NCBI RefSeq assembly: GCF_051020975.1
Contig: NC_135035.1
Span: forward strand, 11,532,001 to 11,596,000
Source: Osmia lignaria lignaria
Lineage: Eukaryota; Arthropoda; Insecta; Hymenoptera; Megachilidae
Reading direction: 5' to 3'
Length of the DNA: 64,000 nt
Under the pieces are notes generated by a model. The model did no database searches. It was not told the DNA's origin and saw only the letters and a program-made list of their open reading frames with translations. Position 1 is the stretch's first letter, and each line of letters begins with the position of its first letter. Positions 10,941 through 24,838 of the stretch are shown piece by piece. A program made the translations under genes and the position numbers.

Positions 10941-13900
10941 CAAACGGGCTAATCCGCCGGCAGCCAAACAACCAATTATTTCTTTTCATCGGTATAGTCG
11001 TGGCCGACCGATACACCGTGAAACGTGGGAATGTGTTAGGAGAACCCGACCATGCCACCGTCCCGCGCGTCAGGTGAGAATTGCTCGGGTCAATTTCCTG
11101 TGATGCCGTGTTTCGCACTCATCCTCGACCAACGTCCGCTAACTTACAAGCCACGTACCAGTAGATTAGCAAAATTACACAGAGACTTTACATTCCTTTC
11201 AAATGACGCAAAGAATCGAATGACTGAAAATTAAATACAAGAATGATACGATTGAAAATGATAGAGAAATTGACAAAAAAAAACGAGAAAGATCGGATAA
11301 GAATAGCGCAAACGGCGAACGCGCGAAAGGGCCTAGCGAGACTTTCACTGTCTGCCTAGTAATAGACATACTCTACTTGCACCGCGGCCTAGTGCGTGTC
11401 TATTCCAATACCGTCCTGTTCCACTGCAACTACGGTTAACTAGCGCTGCGCTCGCACTACTGCCGGCCGTGTCTGATTACTGCGTCTGGCTGTCTGGATC
11501 TACTGCCGCTTCGCCGCGTCCGACCGGTGCATACCTACTCTCCTCTAGCAATCTCAACGTGATTTTTGCACAATAGACATTTAAAACGACTGCGTCCCGT
11601 TGCGTATATTTGTTCTTGTTCTATAATCGAGTAATTAAAATACCAAAAGAGAATGAACAGAAAGAAATAGTCGATTAAAAGCGCTCGGACAAAAATACGC
11701 TGTGGTAGATCGAACCAGGCCAGTTGTCGATTAAATTCTCGAGCCAACCAAGGATAGCTAGTGAATTGGTAGAAATTTGCTGTTAAATTGTCTTGCTTTA
11801 CACAAGCAATGTGTCCCCGAATCTCGCGCGACCCACTTTTCCATCGGTGGTTCGCGCGATTAATCGAGGAGACACGATGATCCACCACGACGATTATTTC
11901 TGTCGCCGGTTAAAAATACTGAAAATAGGTCATCGACTGTATTTTTAATTGGGCCGCAGACGCCTACGTAGACGGCGATGCATCCGTCAGCGCATCGCGA
12001 TGCTCGTTAATCGAACTGAACGAAACAAAAAAAAAAGAAAAAATACAAAAAGAGAAAACAAAACCGTTCATCGACGAGTCCAATTCGATTAGAGTGATTC
12101 GCAAAAACGCGAGATCGGTTTCCACGGAATCCCGGAAGAAACACCATCGACTTGGAGCCAGTGGAGGAGAATGAGAGAAGCGGAGTTTCGGGTCGAGTCG
12201 TTCTTGCACCTTCGACGGGACCGTTATTCTTCGAGGCGTCGACCATCGGCGCTCGCTCAACAGGGACAAGGGAGTCAGAGTTTTTCTCTGGTCGATCTTT
12301 AAACGGCACTGGCGAAACACAGACGGTCGTAGATGGGCCAACAGCGGATATTTTTTTTTTTTATCGACGCGGTCGTGGGTGCTCGCTTGTGCACATGTGC
12401 GTGTAACGCACGAGACGAAACAAAGAAGCAACCAACGACTCTCTCTATAGTTCTGGTATATCCTCGTCGACGTAACTCGGTTGCCGAGCAAGCGGAACAG
12501 GACCGTGATTCGTCATGATCAGCTGTGGCAACGGAATTTTAAGGTGTGCGAAAAACGGCGGGGCCCATTGTTTCCCTCTAATTCGGCGGCGGTCAGTTAT
12601 AATACGCGATGGATACTGTTACCTTGATGATATGCACGCGTTGCTAATTAATTGGGATTCCATGCGACATCCGGCCGCCTTTACGCGGAAAGAATTTCGA
12701 CCAGTGAAAACGTACAACGAACAATTCGCCGTGCAATGATTCGCGGGGCCGCAGATCAACCTTGAAGTGCACTTCTCGGATCTTTTTCTTTGTCAAACTT
12801 TTCCGTGACGTTCTCCTCTTCGTACCTACGATTTTGTCACTATCTACTTTTTGAATCTACAAAGGTTTGCCATGGTCTTAATATTTGACTCTTCTTAAAT
12901 CCCAGAAACTTTCTAAATTTTCTTCATACTGGCAAAAGTACTTGCACAAAGAAGAATCGAGCCGTTCTTTCTTCCCTAATCGTTCGTTTCGACGGTATAA
13001 AGTTCGTTCTCGCCAACGCCGGTCGCCGGATCAACGCGTACATTCAAATGCATGTATATTCGCGAACGTCTCGCCAGTGCTTCTCATAATGGCCAGTGTT
13101 TCTCTGTAACGTACGTGCTAGGAGACCGTGGACAGCAAAGACTCGTGATGAATTTCAATGAACGGCCACGCGAAATGCATATTTGCCTAGCAGCAGAATC
13201 TGGCAGCTGCGATAAGATACCGTGCTCCGATCGCAAATTTTCAATCGACACGACGAACAAATTCGTTATTCGCGAGTTAAACGATGAAAAGAAATCTTGT
13301 TCTAACGAGTAGAATAAAAAGGAACGAAAGAGTATCGTGGATTCGCAAATATACGATAAATCTTAACATAAAAGTTATCGGTGAATCGCGTGGCTAGAGA
13401 GCGAGTGTTAAATCCTCGCAAAGGTTATTCTAGCATCCGGTTCGCCTAAATAACGTATTCAAGCCGGGTTCTAATTTCACAGATAACGCTCGCGTCGCGT
13501 AATCTAGTTACTAAGCGTCTAATCTAATCGGTCGATTCGAATTGTGTGCATGCATACCTGCGCGTAGAACGGTGTGCGTGCGAATACTATCGAGGCGAAA
13601 AATTCGACTAGCCGCGGTTCGAGGGAAGCGTGACTCGTAGAATGGTTCGCGACGACGAGCAGCCGCGGCGCTCATTAAATTTAATTAGACCCCCCTTCCT
13701 TCTTTTATTTAAAAAAAAAAAACGCTTGCGAACTGGGTTGATCTTGTAGCAAGCCCGGTTGTTTTCGTCAGCGTGCACGACTGCTCCGATTATACGCGAC
13801 TTTTGCGCGCGATCTTGCTCGTTTTCCTTGTACGACCAATTATTTAAATATTTATCTTATCTTGGTAAATATATTTCGACACGTAACGCTTGCTATTTTT

Positions 13901-15033
13901 TCGCTGTAATTCATCGTCGATGTTACATCGTCGCGAAACGCGATCACAAAACATTTCCTCCATTTTCTTCGTTTATCCGACGATTGTTTACTCTCCGATT
14001 ACGATCGATTTCGAATCGCTAACCGCATCAATATAGGTCGGGAATTGCGTCGTCGACGTCGTCGTTAAAAGACGAGACGAGAGGGAACGGAATTGTTGCG
14101 GCGACGAAGGGAGACGACGATGCACGCGACGATGTCCAGGCGATATACAGTTCCGCGGGAACTCGAGGCGAGAGGAAACACGAGCGAAGCGGAGAAGAGA
14201 AAGGGAGAAATAACGGGTGCGAGAAGCACTGCCCTCCGCCGTTCAAGGAGAACAAACCGTTATCGCAGGAGACTCTGTATACCCCTTTTCCAGGTGCGCA
14301 CGCTAAAGGAGAATCGAGATCGCGTCAATGTCGCAGATCGGCTGGACACATCGACAAAGACATTGTATAATTTCATTGGGAACTAAATACGTTCGACGAC
14401 GACTATTGTCTCTGTCGAGGATCTGAAAACGCGGTAGAATGCACGAGTACGGAATAAAGAAGGGACGTTGAAGCAACAGATGCCTCGGGTAACTCCGATC
14501 GAATACCGGTTCTCCGGTTCTACTTTGAAACGACGCGACGTTATCCTGGCGCGAAGCGAAAACGAGGCCAATTGCAAATTGCGGGTGCAAGTAGAAACGT
14601 TGCGCGGCATTTTGCAACGACAGATTGCTTTCTCGATGCGTTATTGTTTTACAAACACGCCAAGTGGGCATCAAGTAGATTATTCGATTCGTCAAAAGTG
14701 TGTCGTTAGATCGGCGAAAATAAACTCGTCGAAGCGGGGAAGGTTGTTTCGAAACGTTTCGAAGTGGTTCATGGTAAATTAAGCGTTTTGCCGACTCATC
14801 GAACCACTATCGTTTCCACGGCGCGTTGCTTAAAAATGCCACTTGTTCCCGCGAAAATTCGATGCTCGTTTACGGAACGAACGACTACTGTCGTTAAAAA
14901 GGCGGTTTGTCGATGAGTCGACGCGACAGAAGGCAGTAACAACGTGGGTCCTTTCTCCGCTTCTCTTTTGCGTCGTGCCAGTTTGTACATAGCCGAATGA
15001 GTATGTGCGTGGCGAAGAGCGTGTATGTACTCA

Positions 15034-15088
15034 GGCAAGCAAGCAAGCAGGTAAGTAAGCAAGGTAAGGCAAGGTAAGGCAAGGCAAG
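15034..15088. repeat. GCAAG/GGTAA pentanucleotide-type repeat
   Basis: GCAAGCAAGCAAGCAGG, then GGTAAGGCAA units: an imperfect 4-5 nt tandem repeat. Confidence 0.75.
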
Positions 15089-16786
15089 AGGAGCACCTGG
15101 GCATCTATGCGTCATTGTGGAGGATAAAAAAAGCCGTAAGGCTGACAGAATGCAAGGAGAACGTCGACAAAACAGCGGCACGGTGCGACTAGTAAAGCTG
15201 GTTTGTCTTTTCCCTCTTTTCTAAGAGCCGCTCTCGGTAGTACGGCTCAATAGCGATCATCGACGACTCCGTTCTTTCTTTACTCCGTTTCGCACGTTCT
15301 TCTTCGAAGACAATGCCACGCTATCCCGAAAGTATTTTAAGAGTCTAACGCGTAAACAGTCCCGTGCAGCGACATCCGTACCTGTTTCGAAAATATGTTG
15401 ACGAGCAAAAGTACCCGGTTCCAGAGAAAGATCCAGAGGTGAACGCAGCGCATTACCGGCGAGATGGTGGTGGTGATGTAAAAATCGGCGTGCTATCGAT
15501 CGGATCTAAAGAACGGTATACGGAAAAAGAATGAAAAAGAAAAGGAAAATGTAAAAGAAAAAGAAAAAGAAAAGACGGGTATCCTTCTTGCGAGGACAGA
15601 TTGGACGAGCTCGTAGGCGAGAGTCGAAGCCTCAAGGCTCCTTGATCGCGCTTCCAAACTCTCGCGCGTTCAAGGATCGACTTTGTACGGAGGAATTTTT
15701 ATTGGGACACCGCTCCGCTCCATTCCGCGACGTGGCAAGCGAGTACCGTCTGACGCGTGCATAATATACGCGTGCAAGCGGCTCCGGCCGAATTTTTTCA
15801 GAAGCCCAGCGCATCGTCATCGAAACAGACATCGAGAGAGCACCAGGGAACGTGCGATTTTTATTTTTTACCGCTTCTACCCCCTCCTCTCCGATTTTCT
15901 TCTTTCGTCCATATCGTTCCCTTTCCTCTCGCCCTTGCAATTTCTCTCCCTCCCCCTTCTCATCGCTCTCGTCACCCTCGCTTTTGCATCTTCTTTCCCC
16001 GCCGGACCTTCTGTATCGCGAGATCTATTTATACCTAGTCGGTCGGTGTTTTCAACTTGCAGCGGCATCGTGTAACAAACGCGCGTCGCTCGTAAAAATA
16101 GGGGATCTGCACGATACGTTGCACGTCCCGGAGAGAACGGAAGGGAGTGAGGGGAGCGGAAAAGAGCGAGAGGAGAGAGAATTCGTAAAGCGTCCGGACG
16201 TAGGGTCGAAAACAACGCATCGTGAGAGGAAATTTCGTAAAGGGTTTCCTCTACGGAAAGGTAGGATTCGAAAGGATCGAGGAAAAGGCGCGAGATTCGA
16301 ATTTCGCGCGATTGCGCCGCTAGATCGGAGGCGCGTGACCTTGTCGTAAAACGAACGATTTCCTGGTACGGGCTATTTTTATCTGTTCTTCCTAATACAT
16401 CTGAATAAAAACAAGCGGCTGGTAGCGCGCAGTATAAAAGAATCATCGCCATGGCGATTGCGACGAAGCTACTTTAATTGAATCTCGTCGCAACGGACAC
16501 GGCTCCACCGTTCCCATTTCCGTTCCCGCTCACAGCCAGAGGGCGTCGTCGTTTCACGGAGACGCGGAATTTTTCGTGAATGAACGGCCGGAGAAAAAGA
16601 GAGGAAGGAAAACGAGCAACCAGCAGCAGCAGTAGTAGCGGCAGGAACGAGAGGGCAGGGGTTGTAGAAACAAGAGAGAGAAAGAGAGAAAAGACGCGGT
16701 ACGCAGGAGCGACTAGGAAAACCGGGCAAAAAACACGGGAGAAAACGAGAGTGAACGAGAAGCCGAGAGGTGCAGGGTCGAGCTTA

Positions 16787-16812
16787 ACGTACGTACGTAC
16801 GTACGTACGTAC
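16787..16812. repeat. (ACGT)n self-complementary microsatellite
   Basis: Twenty-six bases of ACGT repeat. Each unit is its own reverse complement, so the tract can form a hairpin or cruciform. Confidence 0.95.
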
Positions 16813-18379
16813 ACACGGTACTCGTAACACGCGGCCTGGAGCAGCGCGCGCGACAAAAGGATCGGGCACTCGCAGACGGATTACGTCATTTCCCAGGCAA
16901 CCTCTAACGTCTGGCATTATATGTTCGTCTAGCGGTCGTCTAGTCACGGCAATCCCTTCTCGGACAAACACACCAGCCAGTACCAGTATCAGAGTATGAG
17001 TACCCGCCGCGTGGCTACCTTTCACGGTCGCGGTCTTTACGCGCCTCTACCTACTCTACCGCGACGCGTTAACTAGCCGCTCGTAGACGCGGTGTCCGTG
17101 AACACAGACGAAATCGTGCGCGTTAACGATACCTCTTCTTTACTCCGGTTCACACCATCAAACGCGTGTCGCTGTGAGCGGCCCGTTCCTACGTATGTTC
17201 GTGCAAATATGCACACGCGTATAGCCACGAGTGCAACCACGAGAAACGCACGGTGCAGCACACAACGCGACACGCGTCTACGCATACAATATACTCACAG
17301 ACACTCTTTTCATTTCTCTCGCTCATACGAACATGCGATATGTCGTTACCTTTCTGTCCATACATACACACGTACTCTCTATCTTTCTCTGTCCGAGTAT
17401 GTCTGTTTAATCGTCTCGCTTTCTCGCGTTCTCGCCTTCTCCATTCGCTCTTTCTTTCTCGGTTTGAAGCGCGCGCGTTCGCGTACTCTCTATCGGTCGT
17501 CTCTCGCTTTAGAAACCGACAGGCGGCCGAAGGCCACCATTCTCAGCTGTGGACGTACCTTGATCGTCGAGTGCGAAGTAAAGTGTGGGGCTCCTTTGCC
17601 CGGTGTCCTTGTCGTCGGTGCTAAACCCACCGTTTGACTGTCGGATGCGACGATCGCGACGACGAGCAAGCCTTCTTTTCTCTTCTTTCAGCCGGCTCTC
17701 TCGATTTCTGTCTGTCCCCGACTTCGTCTTCCTCTTGGTCTTCGTCTCCACTGTCGCCTCGCCCCCCGATTATTCACACCGGAGCTATCTGGATCCGCTT
17801 GAGATTCCCTAAACCACGCCAGTCTCGTGCGTTCCGCAGGATCTCGAGGACACTCGTAGGTCCATCCTCGTGAAACACGATGCACGACCAACGTATCGAC
17901 GACAAACGAGTCTCGTCTTGACAACGTGATTTCCTCTCGCGAACTCGACGAAGAACGCGCCCAAACGATCGCTCCGTTCGATCGACACGAATCCACTATC
18001 GTCGATCCTCCAGAAACGCGACAAACTTTCCTACGTAGTCGACGACGTAAAAAAAAAAAAAAAATACGATCACACTTTTCTTTTTCTTTTCCTGTTATAC
18101 AGCCTATTTATCGTTGATTTTCACTGTTCGTCCTGTTGCTCACCAATTTTGAAGAGGTCTGGTTGAAAGGGCCCGGATCGCGTATCTCGGTACACGCGGC
18201 TGTCACACGCGCCTCGAAGGACGAAAAGGACGAAGGATACGCGTGTCCGTGAAGGAACGATCGTCGTAGTTGTTAATGCAGCGTAACAACAGCGTGCGTA
18301 CACGAAGAAGGACAAATATCCCTTTGCCAAGGATCTTCCCTTCTCTCTTTGCTCGATCTTCGTAAAATGCAACGCGGAG

Positions 18380-18410
18380 CGATGCGATGCGATGCGATAC
18401 GACGCGATGC
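18380..18410. repeat. (GATGC)n microsatellite
   Basis: About six GCGAT pentamers with single-base changes. Confidence 0.75.
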
Positions 18411-19170
18411 AACTGGATCACCGTGAATCGGTTGCCGCAACGATTCCCATACGTTTGCACGCGTGGTTATCACTATGTTTCGTTGCTTGTCTTTCTTCTT
18501 CCGTGTTGACGGCGACGACGGGTGCGTGTGTCTGATGCAACGGGAACAAAGAAATAAAAGAGGAACAAACGCACTCCCGTGTGATCCGGAGAACTCCGAA
18601 ACTGATTGTGAGGATCGCGTGAGCGACGATCGAAATTCGCAAGAGATCTGTTAAAACGTAGTCGGCGAACGTAGCGTAGGATCTCTATACGAAGGATCCC
18701 GCGGTAAAGTATCCAATATTATCTTGCGGGACGACACCATCGAGCAAAGGACCAGCTTCCTGCCGCTTCTTTGGGACACACCGGGGGACTACCTAGTCGT
18801 AGAGTGATTGGGAACGCGACTGGCCAAAGCACTTGATTCGCGCGCGGTTCGGTTTGCCCGTTGCTGCGCCTCTCCCGTGCAGTTTTTTCGGCGGTCTCGT
18901 GGTATGCGTGCATGCGCGTGCATGTATGCGTGAGCCCGCGCGCTCCTCTGTGTGTCCCTCGGACTTTTTCTCTCTCTCTCCTTCCTCCTCCTTCTTCCTG
19001 TCCCTCTCTCGCTCTCCTCGCTGTTACACACAACCGTGTTTCTCTCTCTGAACGCGCGTATGTACCGGCTTAGCTGGCCCGCTTGTATTCCCTCGTACAG
19101 ACGGCTGAATTTTCGTCGCTACGCGTGTGTGAGTTCCTCTACGCGTCCGTGAGCGCCTTTAAGCGATCCC

Positions 19171-19245
19171 TCGTCGTAGTCGTCGTCGCGTCGTCGTATC
19201 GTCGTCGCCGTCGTCTTCGTCCTCGTCCTCGTCCTCGTCGCCGCA
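19171..19245. repeat. (TCG)n imperfect trinucleotide repeat
   Basis: TCG/TCC units with occasional interruptions. Confidence 0.8.
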
Positions 19246-19740
19246 ACCGTGTATCTACGCGTGTCCGTCCCGATCCGCGTTCGTCGTTCTATACGTGCGT
19301 GCGCGCCCCGGGTAGGCGAGGGTATAGTTACCGAAATGTTAACCTCGTGGAACCACTTTTTATTGAGTGTCGCAAAATTCATAGGAACCTCCGGTAAGGA
19401 GGAGAGGGGCAGTGGCCCCGTCTCTCTCTCTCTCTTTTCTCTTTTCTCCTACGTCTATCTCTTTTTCTCTTTCACGATTCTCTACACGTTGGCGGGGTTA
19501 ACGCGTGAGAGGGGCGGCAACCCCCACCTAGCCTCATTCTCTGGCCCCGCACTACCCCTCTGTACACTCGACTACCCTCCTCCTCCACCGCCACCTTCCT
19601 TCTCCTCCTCCTGCTGCTGCTCCGAGCAGCCTGGTCCTCGCCAATTCTTTGGCCCCACCACTTCCTCGCTAGTGGTCCCCCAACCCTCACTTTTGTCCCT
19701 CTCTGTTCCTCTTGCCCTCCGTGCCACGTCCATGCAACTC

Positions 19741-19836
19741 TTCGTCCGTTCGTTCGTTCGTTCGTTCGTTCGTTCGTTCGTTCGTTCGTTCGTCCGTCGT
19801 TTGTTCCGTTCGTTCGTTCGTTCCGTTCGTTCGTTC
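19741..19836. repeat. (TTCG)n microsatellite
   Basis: A nearly perfect CGTT tetranucleotide run from 19747 to 19793, then broken continuation to 19836. It makes an artificial repeated-peptide ORF on the plus strand and another on the minus strand. Confidence 0.95.
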
Positions 19837-20054
19837 CCCTTGCCCGTCTCGAGTCTCGACCGTTCGCTTGCCCTCTTGTTCTGCCACGTTTCGTCTCTTC
19901 TTTACTCTCTTCGTCACCCCACACTCCGAACCTCGACCCCTGGCCCGCGTCTCTCTATCCGTACTCGCTTCCTCCGTCTTCTTCTCGCAACTACCTTTCG
20001 CGTACTCTTCCCTCGGTACTCGCCACTACTTGCACCCTTCCTAACCCTCTCTCT

Positions 20055-20100
20055 GTTCCGTTCCGTTCCATTCCATTCCATTCCGTTCCGTTTCGTTCCT
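20055..20100. repeat. (GTTCC/ATTCC)n pentanucleotide repeat
   Basis: Nine units alternating GTTCC and ATTCC. Confidence 0.9.
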
Positions 20101-23100
20101 TCTTCATCCTCCCTTACCCTCTGCTCCCTACTCTTCGTTGCACACCCTTCTCTTTGCTTCCTTCTCCTTTCGAACCCCTTCTCCGTCTCTGTTTCTCTTT
20201 TCGTTTCGTCTCGTATGCGCTCTCTTACTCCTTCTTCTCTCTGTCGCTTGCACCCTTCCGTCTTTTCTTGCCCCTTGCTCCACTTCAGACCCTACCGCGG
20301 CATTTAGCCGTGCATAGCCGAACTTATGTACAGTTAGTTGCGCATCGAATAGTCCTGTCGATTCTTCGCTCGACACCGCGTCGACGATCTTGCCAATGTC
20401 CCCTTTACGGATCGATTCTAACGTCGATTTTTCAGCTGAAACAACCCTTCCCTTTTCCCTCGCTTCTACCGGAGAACGTGCTTGCTCGTTCGAGCGAGAT
20501 TTTCGTCGTCGATACTTCCGATAGTAGGTACACCGTCGTTTTACCGCCTCGATGGTAAGCCAATAAAACGATCGATCGTTTTCGCAGATGCGTTTTCTGG
20601 TCGCGTTACTTCTGCTTTCGTGGCGCGTCTGGTTTAATCTACAAAGAGAATATCCTTCGACGTTGCCTGACAATTCCGATGCATCTGTGTCAATAAGCTG
20701 CAAGGTGTTTACCTTTCCATGATCCCAGGAACACGCGTCTAGATTGGAACGATAACGCGCGAATACGGATTCGTGTCCTTCGCCAATTCGATCGACGATC
20801 TAATTGCCGCGTCGATCGCGGACGAACAAATATTTCCACGCCTCGGAATTAGACGAGTCCCGATTACCCGCGAAAGCATTCTGAATTTCCAAGAAAACCG
20901 CGCTAAAACTCGACCATCGTCGACCTCGATTACGAGCTCGTTTGCGAATACAGCGAGGTCAATCGAGACAGCTGTTTTTTAAAACGCTGCCTCAACGATC
21001 GACTCCATTCGATGCAGCCTCAATGATGATTCGATTCCGCTAGACTTTCAACAAATTTTTGGCGGTGAGAAACCGCTTCGAAGTCTTTGCTGAATTCCCA
21101 ATGAAGACGTTTCCTAATGTCGTGGCTCTCTTTGTCCCGGCGAGAGCGTGGACAGGATTGCCGGCAGGTGTTCCACGCGAGACCACGACTATCTCGAATT
21201 TCGTTTATTGGTCGATCCGCCTTCGAAACCGCGTCCAGTCGAGACCCAAGGGCCAATTAATATCTTGCGGGGTCATTAGCGAACTCCCGTTCGTTCGCCC
21301 TTAATTGACCGTCTTCTTCGATGCAGCCGTACACACCGCTAGCGGCACGTACTTGAGAATCTAATTGGCGGGTAAGACGAGTACGTTTGACTTCGTGGTC
21401 GAACGTAACCCGTGCACCCGTTCAGCGATAACAGGCTTCCTTTTATTTTTCTGCCCGTTCGCGAATGAACATCGATTCTACGTTGTCGCGAAATTTTTCT
21501 AAATGTTTGCAACACCTCGTATCCGTCATGGTTATCGCTGTTTTCTACGCATCGACAAGAAAACAGAGAAAAAAATGAAGGAATGCGTCGGTCGTCGGTG
21601 TTTGCGCATGTGGCTGCGACCTGAAAAAGAAACGCTCGTCGTCGATAAAAAGTTACCTCTGCATCGGGTAGATATGTATGCCATTTCTAAAAATACCATT
21701 TCTGAAACAGCGTTTTCGTACGCTTGCGGTCGTACGCGTTCGCAGAAATCGTACGGTGTGCATCGTACCTACCGCTGCGTAGTCCGATCTAACCGCGAAT
21801 TTATCGTCAGCTACGAGCAACTAGACGACGACGAAAGAATGCGCCGAGCAAGGATTTCCAATGAATCGAAAGTTCAACGGTGGTCGCGTCCACCTATGCA
21901 CATATTACTTGGAGGAATCTTGGAATGGTCGGATCGCGGTGCCGACGAACTTCTAATCCACGCGACTCTGTTCCACGTTCCGGCTTATCGACTTTCGACC
22001 ACGGCACGAATCTTTGCAGCCGTCGACTTTCTTGCGGTCTCGAAAGGTAAATCGAGCCGGATCCGTGGCCAACAACGAGTTTTCGAGCGGACGCTCTGCC
22101 GAGTTTCGTATTACCTGTGACCGAAATTCGCTGGCTGAAAAAGATTCGCAACATCCGAACGAGGATCCAGAATTCGATTTGTACGATTTCCACCTGAGAC
22201 CCTGGCGAATGAACCGTCTTCTTGCCCCCTTACTCTTCCCTTGCCGTCCCCCTCCACCCATCGTCACGATTAATCAGCCTTTCTAGAAGTCACCTATTAT
22301 CGCGACGATGCAGAATTAAACCTATCGCTTTCCTGTGTATGTACGCACGTATTTATAGTGTGACTAATGCGAGCGTCAGATAAGATTATAATTTCACACT
22401 CGACGAGATCTCTCGGTTGCCTAATGCCTGCTCGACGAGGTTAGAGTATAATATTTTTATTACTACAGGAAAAATAACGTTCGCCGATCGTTTTTCCCAC
22501 AGGCGTTCGGGAAAAATGATAAATTCTTTGCCATTTTTTCTCTTGTCTCGTGAGCAGAGAAACTGACGAAATTGTGTTTACGTGGACGAAGGGAAACATA
22601 AAATTCGATGGGAAGATCATTCCACGAATCATCGATCTCTGCTCGAACGATCTCGGCAGGGATCCTTGACCTGACTCACCCGATCAGGCAAAGTGAAACG
22701 AACTTCTTCTTGCGAGCGTTTCGCGTATAAGCTACCGTTGTCCCGACGTGAATGAATTATAAATTATAACGAGACTGGCCCGGTGTATCGCACCGTTTCA
22801 TGGCAAATAAATCTCCGAGCAAAACGGAACGACGGAATAGGATATCGTCTGGAGTGCAAGCAACGGGACGGAGGTAGAATTTGGCTCGCGTACCTACGCG
22901 TAAAACTCGAAAACTGGTTCCTCTTTTCGGCTTGCTCCGACCGATTGATCCTCCTTACTTTCTCGTCTTTTCGCTTTTCGCTTTTCACCTCGCCGAATGA
23001 TTCCGCTTCGCTCTGTATCTCGTGGCAGAAAAAGAGAAAGAAGAAAGGAAACAAATGAATCGGCAAGGAAGGCGTTAATCGAAACGGATAGCAACCTGTG

Positions 23101-23284
23101 AAAGCTGGACGAACGAACCACTGCGTTATTCTAGTTTCTTGAAAGAATCGTGAACGCGGTCGGTTCGGCGAACGGAAGGGGAACATTTTTCAACCGCTGC
23201 ATCCTAGATGTGCATTTCTCGGCGTCCTTGGAGGCGAAGCATCTAGCCCGAAGGAGCTTATTCGTGCAGGATCGCTTCGCACGG

Positions 23285-23328
23285 GACTAGCAGATTGGGC
23301 AGGATGGCTTCCTGCGAGTTTGCTAGTC
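23285..23328. other. 44-nt two-step hairpin
   Basis: An 8-bp outer stem (GACTAGCA with TGCTAGTC) and a 5-bp inner stem (CAGGA with TCCTG, 5-nt loop) are separated by an asymmetric internal loop of 7 and 6 nt. It is too short for a typical pre-miRNA. Confidence 0.6.
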
Positions 23329-24814
23329 GAGAGAGGGCCATGAACCCCGAACAGGTTGCCCCCTTGGACGTTCACCTCCTGTACCGCCTCGACACCCGTT
23401 CCCCTGGCCCTTCTTCTTGCTCTATCTCGCTCCGAAGGGTCCGTTCGCCTCGGCTCCCCTCTCTCAGCTACCTCGTTCTACCACCATTTTTCTGGCCAGC
23501 TTCAAAAGCTAGCCACCCTGGCCCCAGGGACCTGCGTTTCCCCTCTCCTCGTCCTCCTACCGTTCCTTCTTCTCTTCGCCCTTTCGCCCCTCCTTTCCTT
23601 CTTTCCTCGATCCTCTCTCGCTTCTTTTGCCTTATACACTACCTCTGAATCTACGCTGTATTCACGCGCCACTTCGCCGCTGTTAGATAATCTCTCGCGT
23701 TAAAAATCTCGCTGGGCCCCGGGGCCCTCTGCAAAAATTCCTCCTGTTCCCCGACCCAGAGTATCCGTCCTGTTTGGAATAGGTGCTATGCGATTCGGAT
23801 TCCGGTTCGACCCCCTCTCCAAAGATTACACCTTTTTCTCGCGATTTTTATTCTCTTCTCTTGCTTTTAACTCTTTTCCCTTTCTTTTTTTTTTTCTTCG
23901 TCCATCCGCTGTGTGAACGAAACGTCTAAATTCGGAGCGATACATAATGACGTAAATTTACACGGAACCCGCATTCACGGAAATTAGCGAATACATGTGT
24001 ACAAAACCGGAACTCGAAGAGAACTCGGTGATGTTTCTTTTCCTCGTGTCCCGTCGCATCGACGGTCAGTCGCGACGGAATAGGAATTTTCGAAATTTCT
24101 CAATCGCAGCGATTTTCGCAACCGTGCGATTACGACAGTTCGCGATCGAAAATTGCAAACGCGTTCGCGGTATGCGTTCGTGGGGCAACAGTGAATAGGA
24201 CAGCGAGCAGGTTCGTTGAAAACGACGGTTCCCAAAAGGTCGAGAATCGAGAACGGAGTCGATTGTGTATCACGAGCCACGGTTGATTCGCAGTCTCGAA
24301 TGCACGGTTGCTCGTATTTCTTCGTCGATGCGTCTAACGTTACCGCGATCGATCGCACGCGACCATCGTTCAATCCGTGAATCAGTCTATTAGCGAGTCG
24401 AGTTTCTCGTTTCTCGATCGATTTAATCGAGGGTAAAACGGTCGACGAAACGTTTGCGAACCGCTGGACTAGAATGCGACTAGAATGAACTGTTAGGCAA
24501 TCGCGAGCGAGCCTTTCCTAGAGCTTCAATTACGCTGACCGTTCGCGATTTCGCTGACTAGCCGGATAGGAAGACGTTACAAAGGAATATCACGGTCGTG
24601 CGATATAAATTATTTGCATGGGGTTCGCGCGAACGCCTACCACGCTGCGACGTTTGAAAGTGCAACGTCGTTGCTCGTCGATGAGAATGGGAAATGTTCA
24701 ATGAAGAAATAGGCGTTCGGGGAACCGTGGAGAACCGAATCACTGGTGTCGCCGTTTTAAAAGGTTTATTACCAGCTCATCGGATTTGGCAATCGAGTTC
24801 GGCCGAACAATGCA

Positions 24815-24838
24815 TCACTGTCACTGTCACTGTCACTT
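24815..24838. repeat. (GTCACT)n hexamer repeat
   Basis: Three and a half CACTGT units in tandem. Confidence 0.85.

Larger units (their letters stand above)
8421..16500. other. Non-coding stretch, no gene recognised
   Basis: I find no exon with conserved-looking coding content. It holds a GA tract at 8561-8574, poly-A at 8527-8544, the GGTA and CCCT repeats near 10.7-10.9 kb, a GCAAG/GGTAA repeat near 15.05 kb, and a pyrimidine-rich tract at about 15870-16030. An ecdysone-response-element-like palindrome is listed separately at 10928-10940. A TATAAAAG at 16433 lacks an initiator 30 bp away. Confidence 0.5.
16501..20300. other. Non-coding stretch rich in microsatellites and a pyrimidine-rich block
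   Basis: No coding exon is supported. The first part is CpG-rich with the ACGT repeat. From about 18960 to 20290 the plus strand is strongly C/T-rich and includes TCG, TC, TTCG and GTTCC tandem repeats. Long ORFs here are made by the repeats, for example Phe-Val-Arg-Ser units from TTCG. The role is unknown. Confidence 0.5.

Noticed and set aside
16433..16470. TATAAAAG promoter-like site
   Set aside because: No initiator and no downstream exon with a donor.
19249..20307. 352-codon plus-strand ORF with Phe-Val-Arg-Ser repeats
   Set aside because: The repeated peptide is a direct product of the TTCG microsatellite, and the rest is pyrimidine-tract composition.
21503..22120. 205-codon plus-strand ORF
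   Set aside because: No recognisable family and no promoter, Kozak or splice support.
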